This document shows, in pieces, positions 24,385 through 40,745 of a stretch of 64,000 bases of DNA. The stretch spans positions 25,398,607 to 25,462,606 of the forward strand of contig NC_053116.1 in assembly GCF_010015445.1 (NCBI RefSeq), given 5' to 3'. The notes under the pieces were generated by a model, which saw nothing but the letters and a program-made list of their open reading frames with translations, did not search any database and was not told where the DNA came from. How positions within the stretch are numbered: the first letter of the stretch is position 1; the number at the start of each line of letters is the position of its first letter. The DNA comes from Perca fluviatilis (lineage: Eukaryota > Chordata > Actinopteri > Perciformes > Percidae). A program made the translations under genes and the position numbers.

Positions 24385-25854
24385 GTGAGTGCAAAGCCGT
24401 TCGCTGAATTATTTATTTGTATCGCTGAAATGTTACTAAAAGTAAATGCAGTAGCCGAAGTTCTTCAAGGTTCTGGAAAGTTTTTGTTGCGCTGCGTTAC
24501 GTAGCCTCTCCTGCTGTGGTCAACGTAAGCAGCCCGCCCAGTATTGTTTCAGTCCAACGGGTACTGCACGGTATGTGTTAGCGAAACAACGGTCAAATAA
24601 AAATACGTTTAATGAGAATGTATTGCTCAAACAGGGTCCAGCCTTACACAAACAGCCATGTTATATCAAAATTTGACCCAAGCGATACTGGTTATTAAAA
24701 TAATAAAAGACTACTTTAGAGGTTGCCTAAACATTTGGCTCTAGGGCTGTTTCTGACATGATCACACTATGATGTAGGCTATAGAGCTTGGTGGAAAGAA
24801 GTTTTTTTTATCAGAATGTCCATGTCTTACTTATTTACTCTAAAACCTGGCATGTGGTGAAATATAACCTTAGGGCTGAACTGTAACACGCCCCACACAA
24901 GTTCATAATACTGTAGCCTATGTGACATCTTCACGTCGCTAGTGTACGTCCAGCTGCAATGACACGCATAACTCGGTCTCATGCCATGCATTCTTTAGTT
25001 CGAGGGTATTCCTAAATTGGAGCTGGGGTTTACCTAATTTAGACTGCTTCCCCCTCATTCCCAGCAGGTTTGGGCATGTTTTGCAGAGTAGCCTACTTTG
25101 TGGGTGCATTATTAAATGGTCCCAAGTTGATTCCTTGGACTGGAGTTTAGTTACAGTTCCCAGCAGTCCTCATCTACTCTCAGATCTAGTAAAGATAGTA
25201 GTAACACTGCAGGTTGGCCTTGTGATCAATGGCATGGTCTAAGTGTGCAGTGTGCAAGTATGCATGCTGATTGCATTTGAGAGAATAATGTTAGTGTGTG
25301 CAACAGTTAAATTAATGCTAAACTAATATTTTTTCCTTTTATTGTTTGGTTTTGAATTTGCACGAACACATAATTATATTTCATAGCCAAGGTTATTTTC
25401 TACAGTGGCCGTGGCTGTCTTTATCTACCCTTATAATGTGTTGACATTGGCTAACTAGTGACTTTGAAATGCTGCTGTAAATTTTTTACCTTGCAACACA
25501 CCCATTCCTAGAAGCCTTGACATAGGTGTTTTTACTTCTGTGAAATGTTTTATGTCATTTTCACTAAAATGGGTTGGCTCTCTCATAAATAACAAATCTC
25601 TCAGTGGCAGTGACATGTTTGTTTTCTCCATTTCTTAACAGGTTAGCTCTAACTGGTGAGAGCCATACCAATTCAGATAGGGAGTAAGGGGGCATATTTG
25701 TGTCTTTTCAGTGTGAGTGTTTTATTTTTATTTTTTTACAGAGGTTACATTCTGTGGTATGTTGCTCAGTTTGTGCCCAACCTCACATATCTTTCTCTCT
25801 ACAGTTGTTGACCTCAGTGGAGCTGGTCTGACTGAAGGGTTTGGGATTGACAAG

Positions 25855-25944
25855 ATGCGTTCCAGTTCCAGTGTGGACGGACCGCCAAGCGCCATTGGTA
25901 GGGGAGGCACTGGCAGCAACAACAGCAACAGCAACAACAACAGC

Positions 25945-25981
<37 letters not shown>

Positions 25982-27139
25982 GCAGCAGCAGCAGCAGTGA
26001 AAACAGTGGAAATTCAGGTTCCCAGTATGCACTATGTGCTCTGGGGGTCGGGCTTGTTGCCCTCGGCATCGTGATGATTGTGTGGAGCGTGGTACCTGCA
26101 GACGCGGCCGGTAATAGCAGCAGCAGTTCAGGAGGAGATGGTGAAACTAGTGGCAGAAAACATAAAGCGTCTTCTGTGGCCTTTGTCTTGGTGGGGTCTG
26201 GGGTGGTCATGCTGCTGCTGTCCCTGTGTCTGGGAATGAGGAACAAACAGCGAGAGCAGCAGAGGCTCCAACAAGCCCAGGACCACAGAGTAGTGGCAGC
26301 GAGGGAGCAGGAACAAAGAGAAACGTGAGTCCAATCGTAGCTTTCTAGCTAAACAACATTCACAATCCACACACAATAAACGATGACGAACAGCAGCCTT
26401 TTTTTTTATTCAATAAGCTAACAAATTGACATTACATAAATACATCCATGTTTGCTTAGTTTTTTATTTACTGACATCATAGCTAGTCAAGTCCATGCTG
26501 TTGGGTGGCAAGCTTTCAAGTCCTGAATATTTCTCACCACAGGAAGTGATGTGTGATTAAACCGGCAATACACTATAGATTTTACATAAAGCATTTGAGA
26601 ATAATAATATATTGATTATATATTATTCCCTCTTATTAGCTTCAGAACAGGAACTGACACACATAATGAGTACACATAATGATTTGTGTCATTCATGTCT
26701 GTATGTTTCTATGAATGTCTGCAGTGCTGAGGAACAAGCCCACCGTTATGCTGTACCCAGCTATGAAGAGGTAGTAGGCAGTGGCCAGTACCCTGTCCGT
26801 CAGAGCAACCCTCGCCCAAGCACCTCCCAGCTACCTTCCTATGATGAACTTGTCCAAGTTGATGGTGTACAATATGAATTCGAAGGGTCAGAGGCCACAA
26901 CTAACGGATCACAGCCTGCTCCAGCTTCCATTGCTTCCGCTCCTCCCGCTGCTGCTGCTTCCACATCAAATCACAGAGCTGGGAAAAATAGCCGTAAACT
27001 CCTCCCTATCAAGATCCGCCGGATAAAATCAGAGAAGCTGCACATGAAAAACATTGATAACGCTCAGGAAGCACCTGGATTCAGTATAGAACCACTTACC
27101 CCTCCGCCGCAGTATGAAGATAAAGTGCCTCCGCTTTAA
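25855..27139 (+). CDS. tmem51: Transmembrane protein 51
   Basis: Two coding exons: 25855-26324 (exon from 25805 after CTCTCTACAG) and 26725-27139, phase 2 junction. Together they encode 294 residues; human TMEM51 is about 253. The ATG at 25855 is the best start because the exon begins at 25805. The order is an N-terminal Asn/Ser tract (about residues 21-48), TM1 (about 58-80, following GSQYAL), a short polar loop, TM2 (about 107-127), a Gln/Arg/Glu-rich stretch, then a tail with VPSYEEV, LPSYDEL, the basic LLPIKIRRIKSEKLH and TPPPQYED. The last matches a PPxY WW-domain ligand. These tail motifs are what identify the family. The biochemical role of TMEM51 is not established. Its place after kazn matches human synteny. 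Confidence 0.93.
25916..25996 (+). repeat. tmem51: CAA/CAG coding microsatellite (Asn/Ser tract of tmem51)
   Basis: AAC/AGC codons repeat in frame, including twelve Asn in a row and then six Ser. I do not recall this tract in mammalian TMEM51. Reverse frames give spurious poly-Leu and poly-Cys ORFs. Confidence 0.95.
26325..26724 (+). other. tmem51: tmem51 intron, nothing recognised
   Basis: Bounded by GTGAGT and CTGCAG. AT-rich with a T run. Confidence 0.85.
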
Positions 27140-27308
27140 GATCAAGCTGATCTTGTTTACAACAATCTACAGAAATTCCTTTGAATCCTCCATGATCTCA
27201 TTTTGTGGATCTGTGTTTTTAAACCAAGATTTGAAGATGGCTCTATTTGCACCTTTTTATACAGTATCTGTTCTAATTCATCATTCCAAAGCATGGAACA
27301 CAGAAACA

Positions 27309-27765
27309 TTAAAGTGCTCATATTATTCTCATTTTCAGGTTCATAATTGTATTTAAAGATTATATCAGAATAGGTTTACATGGTTTAATTTTAAAAAAAC
27401 ACCATATTTTTGTTGTACTGCACATTGCTGCAGCTCCTCTTTTCACCCTGTGTATTGAGCTCTCTGTTTTAGATGCAGAGTGAGGCATCTCACTTCAATT
27501 CCATCTTTGTTGGGAGTCGCACATGTGCAGTAGCTAGGTAAGGACTACTACCCAGTCAGAAGCAGAGTGTGAGGGCGTGCCACACTAGCAGCTAGGTGAG
27601 CATTATAACGTGTTACAAAGTGACGCACGTTTGTCACGGAAGTAAACGCTGGACTACAATAGAGCTGTTTGGAGCAGTTTGTGAACAGTGTTTTCTGTTG
27701 GAGATGGTAAGTCCCTTTGGGGTGGACTTTGGGTTTTTTCACTTTGTAAACCTATAACGTGCACT
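27309..27765. mobile_element. TTAA MITE, truncated inverted copy in tmem51 3' region
   Basis: TTAA then AGTGCTCATATTATTC at 27309-27328, followed by the reverse complement of the element at 1026-1560 up to about CCTATAACGTGCAC. The second terminus is missing. The inserted end creates ATTAAA at 27308-27313, a possible polyadenylation signal about 170 bp after the tmem51 stop. Confidence 0.85.
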
Positions 27766-30700
27766 AATCTTTTTTATTTTTTTTTATTTTGGACCACTGA
27801 AACCGATAGTGACGTAAATAATTGCTGGATCCCTGCTCACTCTGTCACACTGTGGCACATTGCATTGAAAGCAAACAACATATGCAGTTCTCATTTATGT
27901 CAAAGTCATTTTCTGTTCATGCATCTGTTCCACTGTGCACTGACTAAAGATGTGAGTTGACGGTGAAAGAGATCATAGGACATCAATGAGCGGTTATAGT
28001 TAGCATTTGTGTGCACACTTAAATAGATATGTGCAGGGCACTCATTTTGTGAAGTAGCTGCTGCGGTTTGGGAGTACTACTGCCACCAAATGCAGGATTC
28101 ATGGTGAGTGACTGAGCATTGTATGTGCTCAGCTGGCTTGACCTGATGTGGTATGCTATACAGAAACTCTCTCTCATTGTCAACAATATTGTCTCTCCTG
28201 GTCCTCTACTTCTATATTAGCTTCTGTTGCACTAGCTTTTGTTTCTGGCTCCTTGAAAAGCTGAAACATGGTACTGGGGTTTCCTTTACATATTCTAAGA
28301 CAAGATTTCTACTGGACAGCACAAACTTCAATTTTTTGACCAACTTTGTTTTATCATAGTTAAAACAATGTGAACCTTTGTTAGCATTTATCAGCTACAG
28401 CTCCCATGACTCTTAGCCATAGGCACTCAACCAAAACCTAATGGGAATTGTAATAGTTGAATGCAAACAAAATTTCACTTGTGTTAGTGAGAAGGCAGTC
28501 AAATGTTACCGTCAAGTACAGCAGCATATTCAAGAGAAAACCCAAGTTTTACGTTTCCCCTTAGAAAGACAAACCCCTGTTCAGTACATGGTCTGGTAGC
28601 TATTTCTTTACTGAGCAGGATATGGTTCAAAATCAATAAATGATTTAATTTAGTATCAGTTGTTTCATTAAAAATACCACAAAATAATATCTTTACTTCT
28701 TCAAAGGGCACAAAGATGCTAAAACAAACTTACAGAAACACAGCTCTGATATGCCATTAGATTATCAAATGTTCATGACTAACGGGCTAGAAAACCTAAT
28801 TTAAACTAATTTCAAATGTCCCTTGCTTTTGTAGCTCAGGTTTGGATTCCACATCCTCTTGAGAAACCTAGCTGGGTCTTGAACTTTAGCTCATTTTTGA
28901 CTTGTTAACATTGTCGCTTGTTGGTGCTGTCCGTCGACACTCATGTCTCATGAGACTCAACCATACAGTCTACTTGCGCAAAAACCTAAATGAGCTTCAG
29001 AGTTTGTAGATAATGACCAAATAGCCATTCAAAAGTGTAAACTATTTGGATGTCAGTTGGGGAGGGAATGGGAAGGGGCTCTGTGATGGATTTTCTGGCT
29101 GAAATGTTTACACTTCTTAGTGCAGCATCAATGGTCACCATTAGGTTACTTTTTAAGACAAATTACTTTCTAGGAAGAAACTATTTCTAGGAAGTTGACG
29201 GTCTCATCTCATGAAGTCCTTGAGGAGGTTTGCTTATATGCTAATTGCCTGCAGTAAACTGGAGTTTTGCCCTCAAGTTGTACACTACACACTAAAGTAC
29301 AAGTGCCTTTGTGTTCATAACAACATTGCTGCTTTCCCTAAAACATTTCAAAAAACACTATGACTGAACCTGAGCTCTAATGTTGCTCTTCTAATGCAGT
29401 GTTGCTCTTACTCTTGCAAATAGCAGGTAGAGAAGGAAGTCTGTGAGAGCATAATGGATGGAGCTCGTGAATAGTTAAAAGCCTTTTTCCTGTAGTCATG
29501 GTGAACACCGGCAGTAGTGTAGTCTGCCTCTTTCTGGGCTCGTTTATTCTCGTACTGGAGATGACCAACAGAAAGACTCTTTGATTGTGCAGCTGTGCCA
29601 TAACAAGAGCAACTATTGCTCAATCACTTGCTCATCACCATTCCTCTAGCCACAGCTTGACTTGCCTGTTTTCACTTAGAGATATGCAGAGAAAGAGCCG
29701 AACAGAGAAGAAAGACAGCTGTTCAGATAACTAGTTTGAATTTAATCCCCATGCACTATTTTATAAAGACCTGTCAACAAACTCTCCTTTCTTCTTTAGG
29801 TTAGAGTTGTTTTGATATGAACAGCTGAAGCCAAAGGAATGGATTTACCAGTCATTCAAAGGCACTTTTTTATTAGTGACTCCATTACCTAGTTCTGCAC
29901 TGTGTTAACAACACAAATGTAGTTAATGAAACAAAGCTACTCAGTCATCGTCAGCTGGACATGTAATGTGTATATTGCCAAGTTTTCTGTCAAACAAATG
30001 GCAACAGGGTCCTTCAAGTTTGTCATTGAAATTCAACAGGTCAATGTCCCCATTTTTCTCACTTGTTTTCAAAGTGGAAACTTGCCACATGGTCTATTTT
30101 TTTTGTGGTAATGTTCAGTGCTGCAGACATAGCCATCGTACCTCATTTTCAAAGGACCAGTTAACTACATGATTGATTTTTATTACAATGTAGTTAAAAT
30201 GTTTTACATTGATGAAATTAGTGTTTTTAGCACTTTCTGTTTTACTCAGATGAGTGTCTGGAACACATGCTGTTTTTTCATTTATAATTTCTTATTTTAT
30301 TACTTAAATCTATATTTCTTTTATGTACTGTGAAAATGTGCTTTTCTATGATAGTTATAATTTGTTTGTGCTGTTTTTCTTAGAGTAAAAACATGTATCT
30401 CATGAATATTTTATGAGAAATAAAAGGAAGTATTTGTTAATTAACAGTGTTTTTAAGAAGTGTATTTGGATTCCTTAACAGTTGTGTATAATTCCATGTT
30501 GACTTGTATGCCATAATCCCCTGAACATTAAAACATCAATGTTTTCTAACTTTGGTAATGTTCACCAATGCTGAGTTAATACACAGCTGCTGTATTGACA
30601 GCTGAGAGAAACATCTGGATATAGTTGTCAAGGCCCCTCCCTGCATGGCCAAGTTTAAAAAGGGCTTCTTGTTTTTAAGTGTCCAGGGCATGAACAGTAT
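27766..30700. other. tmem51 3' flank or long 3' UTR, no second gene seen
   Basis: AT-rich with no coding signal on either strand. AATAAA at 30419-30424 could end a long tmem51 transcript about 430 bp before the converging elastase stop codon. Confidence 0.5.
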
Positions 30701-30848
30701 TTTAGCTTCACATTAACAAACAATGGCTCTGCAGTCCATTTGTTTGCATTAATAAACATTTCATTGTACTTTGCAGTAAAAAAAAAGAGGCAACACATTA
30801 TAAATCACAGTTGTTCTTATTGCTGACAAAAGCACTTGAATAGCTTCT

Positions 30849-34902
<4,054 letters not shown>

Positions 34903-34953
34903 GACTGTAGAGTATGTAGTGTGTGCCTAAATCTTGTGTTAAGAGCAGGCTTG

Positions 34954-34961
34954 TATTTATA
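34954..34961 (-). promoter_or_regulatory. TATA box of elastase gene A
   Basis: Minus-strand TATAAATA about 52 bp upstream of the ATG at 34902. A TTTCCCAGGA box lies about 40 bp further upstream (35003-35012). Confidence 0.7.
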
Positions 34962-35002
34962 CTGCATGTTAGCAACTTCTTACCAGTGTACTGTACATAC
35001 TG

Positions 35003-35012
35003 TCCTGGGAAA
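35003..35012 (-). promoter_or_regulatory. TTTCCCAGGA box, possible PTF1/RBPJ half-site (gene A)
   Basis: Minus-strand TTTCCCAGGA. Pancreatic acinar promoters carry a TTTCCC-type RBPJL half-site of PTF1 at this distance (family knowledge). Similar boxes precede genes B and C. The accompanying E-box is not convincing. Confidence 0.35.
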
Positions 35013-35330
35013 CCTGGCTGAGACATGCAGAAAGTCAAACAAGTGGTGGAGTCTGAGAACACAGCATGTGGTTGGAGACAGGACTTTCCCATCACTACTC
35101 CAATTAGGCAACATTACATTTTTTTCTGCTATTTAAGTGTCCTTGGTCAAATTTGATAGATTAAATATTTGTCAAAATAAAAGTAATATTTCAGCTGACT
35201 CCTCATGCTTACAATTTAGTTATGCTTTATTGATTTTCATATTTTTGGGAAACTTGCTGACCCAATAATGAAGACAAAGATGGTACAAAACATAAAAGAA
35301 CACAAAATCGTTTAATTTACAGTTCCACAT

Positions 35331-35336
35331 TTTATT
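35331..35336 (-). promoter_or_regulatory. Polyadenylation signal of elastase gene B
   Basis: Minus-strand AATAAA 45 bp after the TGA at 35381-35383, the right spacing for a very short 3' UTR. Confidence 0.75.
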
Positions 35337-35380
35337 CATGTGTGTGCACATGGTGGCTTTGATCCCAAAAGCCTGCCCGC

Positions 35381-38300
35381 TCAATAGGCCACCATTTTCT
35401 GTGGAAGAGATGATAGAGACATGTTAGATTTAGTGCAGCGTCATGTTTTCAGTAATAACACGTGGTATCATTATTATTAATTGATCCAGATTTTTTTTTT
35501 TTTACTATTTTAACCCTTGATACCTGAATGAAAAAGCTCAAATAAAACAACAGTGATGTAGTGAGAGGTTCAGGAGCTTACAGAGCTGATCCAGTCGATG
35601 TAGGAGCTGACTTGGGTGAATACAGTGGGCTTCTTGGGGAAATTGCAGCTGAGCCCGGAGCCAAAGCTGACGATGCCGTGAACCTCCCAGGCACCATCAG
35701 TCTTCTGGCAGTTCAGAGGGCCGCCAGAGTCACCCTGAGTCATGTGAGAGGAAATATATGATGCAAATTCCACATTTAATAATAACGTCTTGTCACTGAA
35801 AAACACATGTTTACATCTAACATTACTCATGATACCTTACAGACGTTCCTTTACATTTTGTAGACCTTTTAACGGACACTCTTTCTCTCAAATAAATATT
35901 TATATATAAATAAAGGTATTTTAGGAGAGATAGTTTTCAGATATTTGTGGTGTATCAGAGGAAGAATCTCAGATAAAAGACTAAAATGTAAAGGGACAGA
36001 GCACATAGTGTTTCTAAGTGTAACAGTTATTGTCATTATTGATCAATCTGTAGATTCTCTCTATTAATCGTTTGGTCTATAATTTGTCAGAAAAAGCCCA
36101 TCATAATTTCCTGACACCATCAAGCCTAAGTTGACATATTCAAATAGCTTGTTTTGTCTGACCAACAGTCTAAAACCAAAAGATATTTAGTTAAATATCA
36201 GAGAAGTCTAAAAACAGCCAAAAATCACATTTGAGAAGCTGGAACCAGTGAATATTTGTGAATACATAAATGACTTCAAATGCTAATTAATTATTTTTTT
36301 TTCTGACTTGATGAAATGACTAATCATTGCAGCTCTGTTTTGTTACAGTTTGTGTGACATGTACAATTACTATTGAAATGGAAAATGTATGTGCTCTTTT
36401 CTCCCCAATAAGTACAGAAAAAAACCTTCAATAAAACAGAAGAATGGTCCTCTCTATAATGCATGACAGACTTAACAGGTTGAGGAAGTTTACTGATGTC
36501 AGAAGCAAAGGTTCTATGATGTGTCATTTTGTGTTGTTTTAGACTCACGTTGCAACCGGACACAATTCCATCTCCACCAGCACAGACCATGGTATCCTTC
36601 ACCTGAGAACCCCACCAGTCAGGCTTGGTGCAGGTGGCGTGGTCCACCACCGGCAGGAGGGCCTGCTGCAGGATGTCAGCGATGGGACCTCCGGCTGTTT
36701 GGATGAGAGATGCACACTAGCATAACTTCAGCTCAGGTAAAAGACTGGTGAGAAACACAACTTTAAAGGGTAACTACCATTTTTGTTCAACCTATTTTCC
36801 TATGTTTTTGTATCTAAGTGACTGATGAGAACAACAATCTGACACTGGTCCAGTATTGAGCGAGATCGCTGCAGTGGGCAGTGGCTAAACAAGCTACAAT
36901 GTAAGTTAATAGGGCAATTGTGCAGCTTGTACGTTCACAAAAGTGCTTGTTTTGCTGTTGCAAGGTTCAGATTAATATTCTGCCAATATTCTAAGTGTCT
37001 GCCAACATTATGGAAAGGATTTTTAAGGAGGTCCACCTTTCTGTTAAAGAGTAAGATCCTTTTTTTAAACATCTGCAAAATTGCGTTTGGTAAAGCCACC
37101 AGACTCGTAAACTACACTTCATTCAAAGTCAAAAGAAACTAAATGAAACTATGAAAAGCCGTTTTGGGTCGTCTTTCCACTTTTCTAACTATCACAACTC
37201 TAGTTTTGGTTGAAATGAACACATAGTTTACTGATTTACATGTGAAAATATGTTGGCTCTATACACACTAAAAGTATTGTTTTTTTAACGGAGTCTGGTA
37301 GGTTTAGTGCTAGCGACCTCAAAGCTGTTTCTGGTTAAACAGAAAGGTCTTAAATAGGTTTTAAAAAGGCCTATCTCTGTAAGGATCCTTTCCATAATGT
37401 TGTCAGACACTTAGAATAATAATCTGAGCCTTTCAGTCGCAAAAAAAGCACTTTTAGTGGACCAAATTGACGATGCACATTTGCCCCATAGGGTTACATT
37501 GCAGCCCGGTCTGTGGCTGCCGGTTACAGCATTCATGCTTAATACTGGACCAAGTTTAAAGATTGTTGTTCCTATCAGTCACACAAAAACATAAGAAAAA
37601 AAGGGTCCATGTTGAAAACAAACGGTATTTACCCTTTAACAAGACAGATGTTTGAGGAAAACACTGATTAGAAAGGTTTAGGCAAACAACTATTTTCCAT
37701 CCACACTGTAAAACTTTTTTATTTTAGAATAGTAGACCACTCTGCAGTAAAAAGAAATTGGTCATTATCAAACTTAAGTAGACACAAATACAGAAAACAA
37801 AAAGGTCTTCTTTACATTTACTGTATACAGTACATAAACATATAAATTTAAAGCTGAAATGCTAAGATAATACTGTATTACTAACCTAAATACGAAGAAA
37901 CTGTTAGAACAATATTTTATTATGCAGGAAATAATGCTTTCTCAGCTAGTTTTTCTTTTGAGATCATTGCACACCACAGGAACTATTATCTGGTGATGTT
38001 TTAAGTGATCTATTAAATTAAACCGACTTTGTCAGGGCACTTACTGCTGAGGCGACCCCATCCAGTGACGTAGCAGGGCTCGTCATGGGGGAGGATGAAG
38101 CCGGCAGCAGGGAGACAAGCAGCCGTGATGCTGTCAGAGAAGGTAACTGGGGACTCCAGCTTGATCAGGGCGATGTCATTACTGGAGAGGAAACACACAT
38201 TTAGATTCATCATACACCTGCTGTAAAATGTAACGTTTACAGAAATGATCTTTTTTGGTTTTCAGCAAAGTCTCCCAATTCATAGCCACAAGTCTTTTTT

Positions 38301-39727
38301 TTCTTTTTTTACCGGATGAACAAGGGGTTCCATTTCTCATGCACAACAATGTTAGCGGTGCCCATGAACACAACACCCTCCTCAGTCTGGATCAGGTTGT
38401 GCTTTCCCATGGCAACTCTGTACTCCCTGCCACTGCTGCAAGTTGACAGAGAGAAGAATGTGAAGTAGTAAAATATTAGCTCAGAGATCCTCTTCAAAGA
38501 TTACGTTTCTTGATGCTTTTCTGTAGTAAGCTTAAAAGACAATCACTATCCAAATTACCAACCATGTTTTGTGGATTCTATATGAAAATGTGGTGTTCCT
38601 AACAAGCATTTTAATCTACTGTTAAGTCCTAAAAGTGAAAAGAAAAGCGGAGAAATGTGCTAGTGGTTTGAGATCATTCCCTTTGGGCTCTGGATTCAAA
38701 GAATTTCATGAATTAAGTAAAATTGTATTGGAAACTAAATATATCACATATTTTAATATACAGCTATAATTCCACACAGCATGATCCATGTCAGTGATTG
38801 TTAATATTGTGTCAGTGCTGCATTGAGTCATAATAACCTATCATCATGAATGGTTTTGGGCTCCACTGATCCATACCTGATACAGTGAGCAGCAGTGAGG
38901 ACCCACTGGTCAGAGATCAGAGTACCTCCACAGGTGTGTCTCCACTCGCCCTGTCTGTTGTACTGCAGGGAAATCTAAAACGTACATATGAACACAATCA
39001 ACAAGTGTTCTTTTCTGTATCTGCCCTCAAAGACTTACTGTTTACAGGCACACATGCAGCTGTATCTCTTTCATATATTAAATGCACCCTGATTTAAGCC
39101 AAATATTAATTAAAAACTGTCTTGTTTTTCTGTGCCTTTGATGAATTATTGTTATTGAATTTGGGGCAACTTATTGCACTGTAACCACTATATTATTGGT
39201 CCATTATTATTTTTTTGTCTATTTGTATATTATCTTATTTTATTTATCTAAATGTATTCTATTTTAATTCATTAATTTGATTATTTATTGTCTTTTAAAC
39301 ATACCTTATGTAAAACACTTTGAATTTGCTCTATTATTGTGATAGTTTTAGTGTCCTTGTCACATACTGTACTGTATATCTTAACAGCCTATAATTTACT
39401 ATACTCTCATGAAGTCTGCAGTCTTAAATAAGTATTTTTCCGACAGTTGACGCCTTGTTTTCGGGGCATGTTTTACCTGCCATGGCCAGCTGTGAGGCCT
39501 GACATCCTCTCCTCCAACCACCCTCGTCACCACAGGGGGGAAGGTGGGCACGCCGCACCCGTAGGCTGAAGAGACAGACAGAGACAGACTCTTAACTATT
39601 AATCTGCATTCAGTTTGTAGAGAAAGCTGAAATACTGTAGTTGCATGGCTCAATGCAGATGTAACAGTCTCGTGTGTGTAAGATCCTTACCACCAGCAAC
39701 AAAGAGAGCAAAAACCACAAACTTCAT
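35381..39727 (-). CDS. ela2: Elastase-2-type pancreatic serine protease, gene B
   Basis: Eight minus-strand exons: 39691-39727, 39477-39565, 38877-38974, 38313-38435, 38045-38181, 36549-36694, 35582-35734, 35381-35398. Exons 2-8 have exactly the sizes and phases of genes A and C, totalling 266 residues. Signal [12 protein letters not shown], propeptide starting CGVPTFPP, activation Arg27 before VVGGED. Triad His72, Asp118 and Ser213. The S1 wall reads SGCNGDSGG (Ser189, Gly190, Asn192) with Gly at 216 (VSFGSG), a roomy elastase-2-like pocket for medium or large hydrophobic P1 residues (inference from the family). The C-terminus is KMVAY. Gene B is divergent to gene C across 2.1 kb, and intron 5 hosts an 877-bp foldback element. 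The paralogue symbol is tentative. Confidence 0.94.
36763..37639. mobile_element. Long-armed foldback MITE with TTAA ends in elastase B intron 5
   Basis: TTAA plus AGGGTAACTACCATTT at the left and the inverse AACGGTATTTACCC then TTAA at the right. The arms stay complementary far inward: CATTATGGAAAGGAT near 37010 faces ATCCTTTCCATAATG near 37385, so each arm is roughly 260 bp. No transposase. Confidence 0.85.
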
Positions 39728-39767
39728 CGTGTCCATATACCCACAGTTTGCAGTGAAACATCTGACA

Positions 39768-39775
39768 TATTTATA
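39768..39775 (-). promoter_or_regulatory. TATA box of elastase gene B
   Basis: Minus-strand TATAAATA 41 bp upstream of the ATG, implying a 5' UTR of only about 15 bases. A TTTCCAGGA box lies at 39817-39825. Confidence 0.7.
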
Positions 39776-39816
39776 CCTTTCATGATGTTATGCAACCTAC
39801 AAAAACTGTGTCAAAT

Positions 39817-39825
39817 TCCTGGAAA
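39817..39825 (-). promoter_or_regulatory. TTTCCAGGA box upstream of gene B TATA
   Basis: Same position relative to the TATA box as the TTTCCCAGGA box of gene A; a possible RBPJL half-site of PTF1. Sequence resemblance only. Confidence 0.3.
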
Positions 39826-40639
39826 TTTTCCCTTTGACAATTCTTTATACTGGGGTGGAGCTAAGTGGACAGCAAAACAGCCAGAACTGACCAGGATAAC
39901 AAGGCCAAGGCCAAAGTGTCCTGGAGTTATGTATAATTTTTGGACTTGTTAAACAAGTCAGGGGAATGAAAGGTTTTTAGCTTAACCCTCAAGAGCTTCA
40001 GTGGATGCAAAGAGCCTTATTTCATACCAAATGTAGCCCTCCCTACTCTGACTCCTCCAGCAGCTGAAGTTTCCATTGCTCATGAAAGCACTGAATGTTT
40101 CCTGTGGCCGTGTAGTACTTATTAGTACCGTGTAATACTTGCATATAGCTACATAAAAGCAGGTCTATTCATAAGGTTTAATTGTAATATCTGCTCATTA
40201 AACATGGTGGATAAAACAGCAAAAAGTCTTATTCCTCTGCATGGATCCACTACATTTTGTATCACAGCAAAAATATTGCAACAGTTGACTAAATTTGTGA
40301 TTTTACATAAATGTCAGCATTTGATCTATTATTTTCTTGGAAAACAAGTTGGAGCGGTGCAAAAAATGAATGCTTTTGTGCTTTTGCTCTCTTTTGCTTT
40401 TGTAATGTTTATAAAATATTAGGGTAAAAAGCAATTTTGTCGCACACCAGTTTACCACATATATATCAATTTCCAACCTTGCTAAAATATTTAGTGTTTT
40501 TTTTAAAACACTGATGTGGGATTTAAAGTGCACACTTTATTATATATCTTCGAGATTGTTTATATCTATACACAAACCTATACAGTAAGATAATTTAAAC
40601 AAAAAATTAGTTTGGCCTGTTTTTTTTATTTTTAATTAT

Positions 40640-40745
40640 TATTATAATTTTTTTATTAGACAGTGATAGTGATAGATAGGAAAGAGCTAGAGGGAGGGGA
40701 TGACACGCAGTAAAGGGCCGTAGGTCAGATTCTGTTGTGCAGAAA
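40640..40745 (-). mobile_element. Degenerate SINE tail (minus orientation)
   Basis: The reverse complement contains ACCTACGGCCCTTTACTGCG followed by a CT-rich stretch, matching the tail part of the SINE at 45872-46081. The tRNA-like head is missing. Confidence 0.5.

Noticed and set aside
25728..26246. Minus-strand ORF with a long poly-Leu run
   Set aside because: Antisense shadow of the tmem51 CAA/CAG tract; the plus strand encodes the conserved protein.
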